From assembly GCF_028683095.1 (NCBI RefSeq), contig NZ_JAJUBC010000041.1, forward strand, positions 1-42,105: a stretch of 42,105 nt of DNA, written 5' to 3'. The notes under the pieces were generated by a model, which was given only the letters and a program-made list of their open reading frames with translations, was not told the origin of the DNA and ran no database searches. Shown piece by piece: positions 41,637-42,105 of this stretch. Each line of letters starts with the position of its first letter. The stretch's first letter is position 1. Source of the stretch: Enterovibrio gelatinilyticus (lineage in GTDB: Bacteria > Pseudomonadota > Gammaproteobacteria > Enterobacterales > Vibrionaceae). Position numbers and translations under genes: made by a program.

Positions 41637-41954
41637 TTAATCGTTAATCACTCGCTCAGCCCTGAGATCAAAATCAAGTATTGCTTTATGCACTTCGTGG
41701 TACATTCCCGCCGAATAATTCAGACAGTGATGGCGTGTTGCGTGCCGATAAGTGAAGGGCGGTAGCGTAAGAAGGCTCTGCCCCTTTTTTGAGCCAGAGT
41801 AGAAACTCATCAAAATTCTGCGCCACTGAATTTCCCATATCTCGGCTAATGACCGATAGCGTATCTGTCGGGATTTCAAGTACTGGTTAAATATGCAGCC
41901 CTGATGGTGACGGTGCATAATCTTCAAAATCACCGATTTGTCACTTTTTAACAA
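41637..41954 (-). CDS. Doubtful hypothetical ORF
   Basis: An open frame of 105 codons with a TTG start; the first ATG is 12 codons in, leaving about 93 residues. The product is rich in His, Arg and Tyr (for example YRHATRHHCLNYSAGMYHEV) and has no motif, signal or membrane segment that I recognise. The ribosome site is weak. It is the only ORF of any length in the last 560 bases. It could be a decayed gene, a small real gene or chance. Confidence 0.25.
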   Translation of the reverse strand: MLKSDKSVILKIMHRHHQGCIFNQYLKSRQIRYRSLAEIWEIQWRRILMSFYSGSKKGQSLLTLPPFTYRHATRHHCLNYSAGMYHEVHKAILDFDLRAERVIND

Positions 41955-42038
41955 CGTGACTTTTTCAGGTCAGATCTTAGTTTTATAAAACAGAACGTTA
42001 CGCTTAATGGTAGAATGGCAGTTTGTTGTTATTGGACT

Positions 42039-42066
42039 AAATGGCGTGTTTAAACACACCATTTTT
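42039..42066. other. Palindromic terminator-like hairpin near window end
   Basis: AAATGGCGTGTTTAAACACACCATTT is symmetric except for one pair (split: AAATGGCGTGTTT and AAACACACCATTT), and a T-run continues to 42066. It could end a transcript reading rightwards, but no plus-strand gene lies just upstream. The final 40 bases show nothing further. Confidence 0.4.
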
Positions 42067-42105
42067 GGGTCTAATACACTGTTATACGCTGTAATTTTAC
42101 TTACA

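Noticed and set aside
42020-42095. Integron attC-like element (GTTATACG near the end)
   Set aside because: The paired core site and the internal attC boxes are missing; only one short match is present.

Overview
The window looks like chromosomal DNA of a marine, motile gammaproteobacterium. I favour the Vibrionaceae (Vibrio, Grimontia or Enterovibrio type) because of the moderate GC, the mixture of NemR/CurA, MATE, DM13, HBM-type chemoreceptor and YgjP genes, and large RTX proteins with DUF4114. This is inferred from gene style only; no rRNA or other marker gene is present. I saw no tRNA, IS element, prophage or CRISPR array.

Layout. 1-4.1 kb: a methyltransferase/RluA pair, a hotdog thioesterase, and a TetR regulator divergent from an NAD-dependent aldehyde reductase with two matching operators. 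4.2-7.85 kb: inositol operon 1 on the minus strand (iolC-DUF2090, a 42-codon small ORF, iolA). 8.0-12.4 kb: a NemR-like repressor and CurA-type reductase sharing an exact 19-bp element, a DM13 protein, a DMT transporter behind a possible leucine-rich leader peptide and attenuator, and tag. 12.5-16.5 kb: iolG and iolB (minus), divergent from a phytanoyl-CoA-dioxygenase-like enzyme and a GNAT. 16.5-22.5 kb: two tandem RTX proteins with a shared C-terminal region; one carries three copies of a roughly 145-residue domain I do not recognise. 22.9-27.4 kb: a MATE pump, a chemoreceptor and a YgjP-like metallopeptidase. 27.5-32.8 kb: minus-strand iolE-like gene, ABC permease, ATPase and binding protein, then a LacI regulator. 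33.1-40.2 kb: plus-strand iolD, Gfo/Idh/MocA dehydrogenase, iolC, iolB, iolJ and a second Gfo/Idh/MocA dehydrogenase. 40.5-41.5 kb: a conserved unknown, a CPXCG protein and a thioredoxin-like protein.

How the genes fit together. The right module supplies uptake and the central inositol steps: dehydrogenase(s), IolE-like dehydratase, IolD hydrolase, IolB isomerase, IolC kinase and IolJ aldolase. The left module supplies IolG, a second IolB, an IolC fused to a DUF2090 aldolase-like domain, and the only IolA (malonate-semialdehyde dehydrogenase). The left module has no IolD or IolE here, and the right has no IolA, so the two are partly redundant and partly complementary. They carry different operators. 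The left promoters have ATGAAA-N6-TTTCAT palindromes, the spacing known for RpiR-type IolR, with no such regulator in the window. The right promoters have TGAAAACA-type palindromes that fit the local LacI-family protein.

The items I consider most unusual are the leader-peptide/attenuator arrangement before the DMT transporter, the triplicated domain in the first RTX protein, the dioxygenase tied to the inositol operator, and the small ORF between iolC and iolA.
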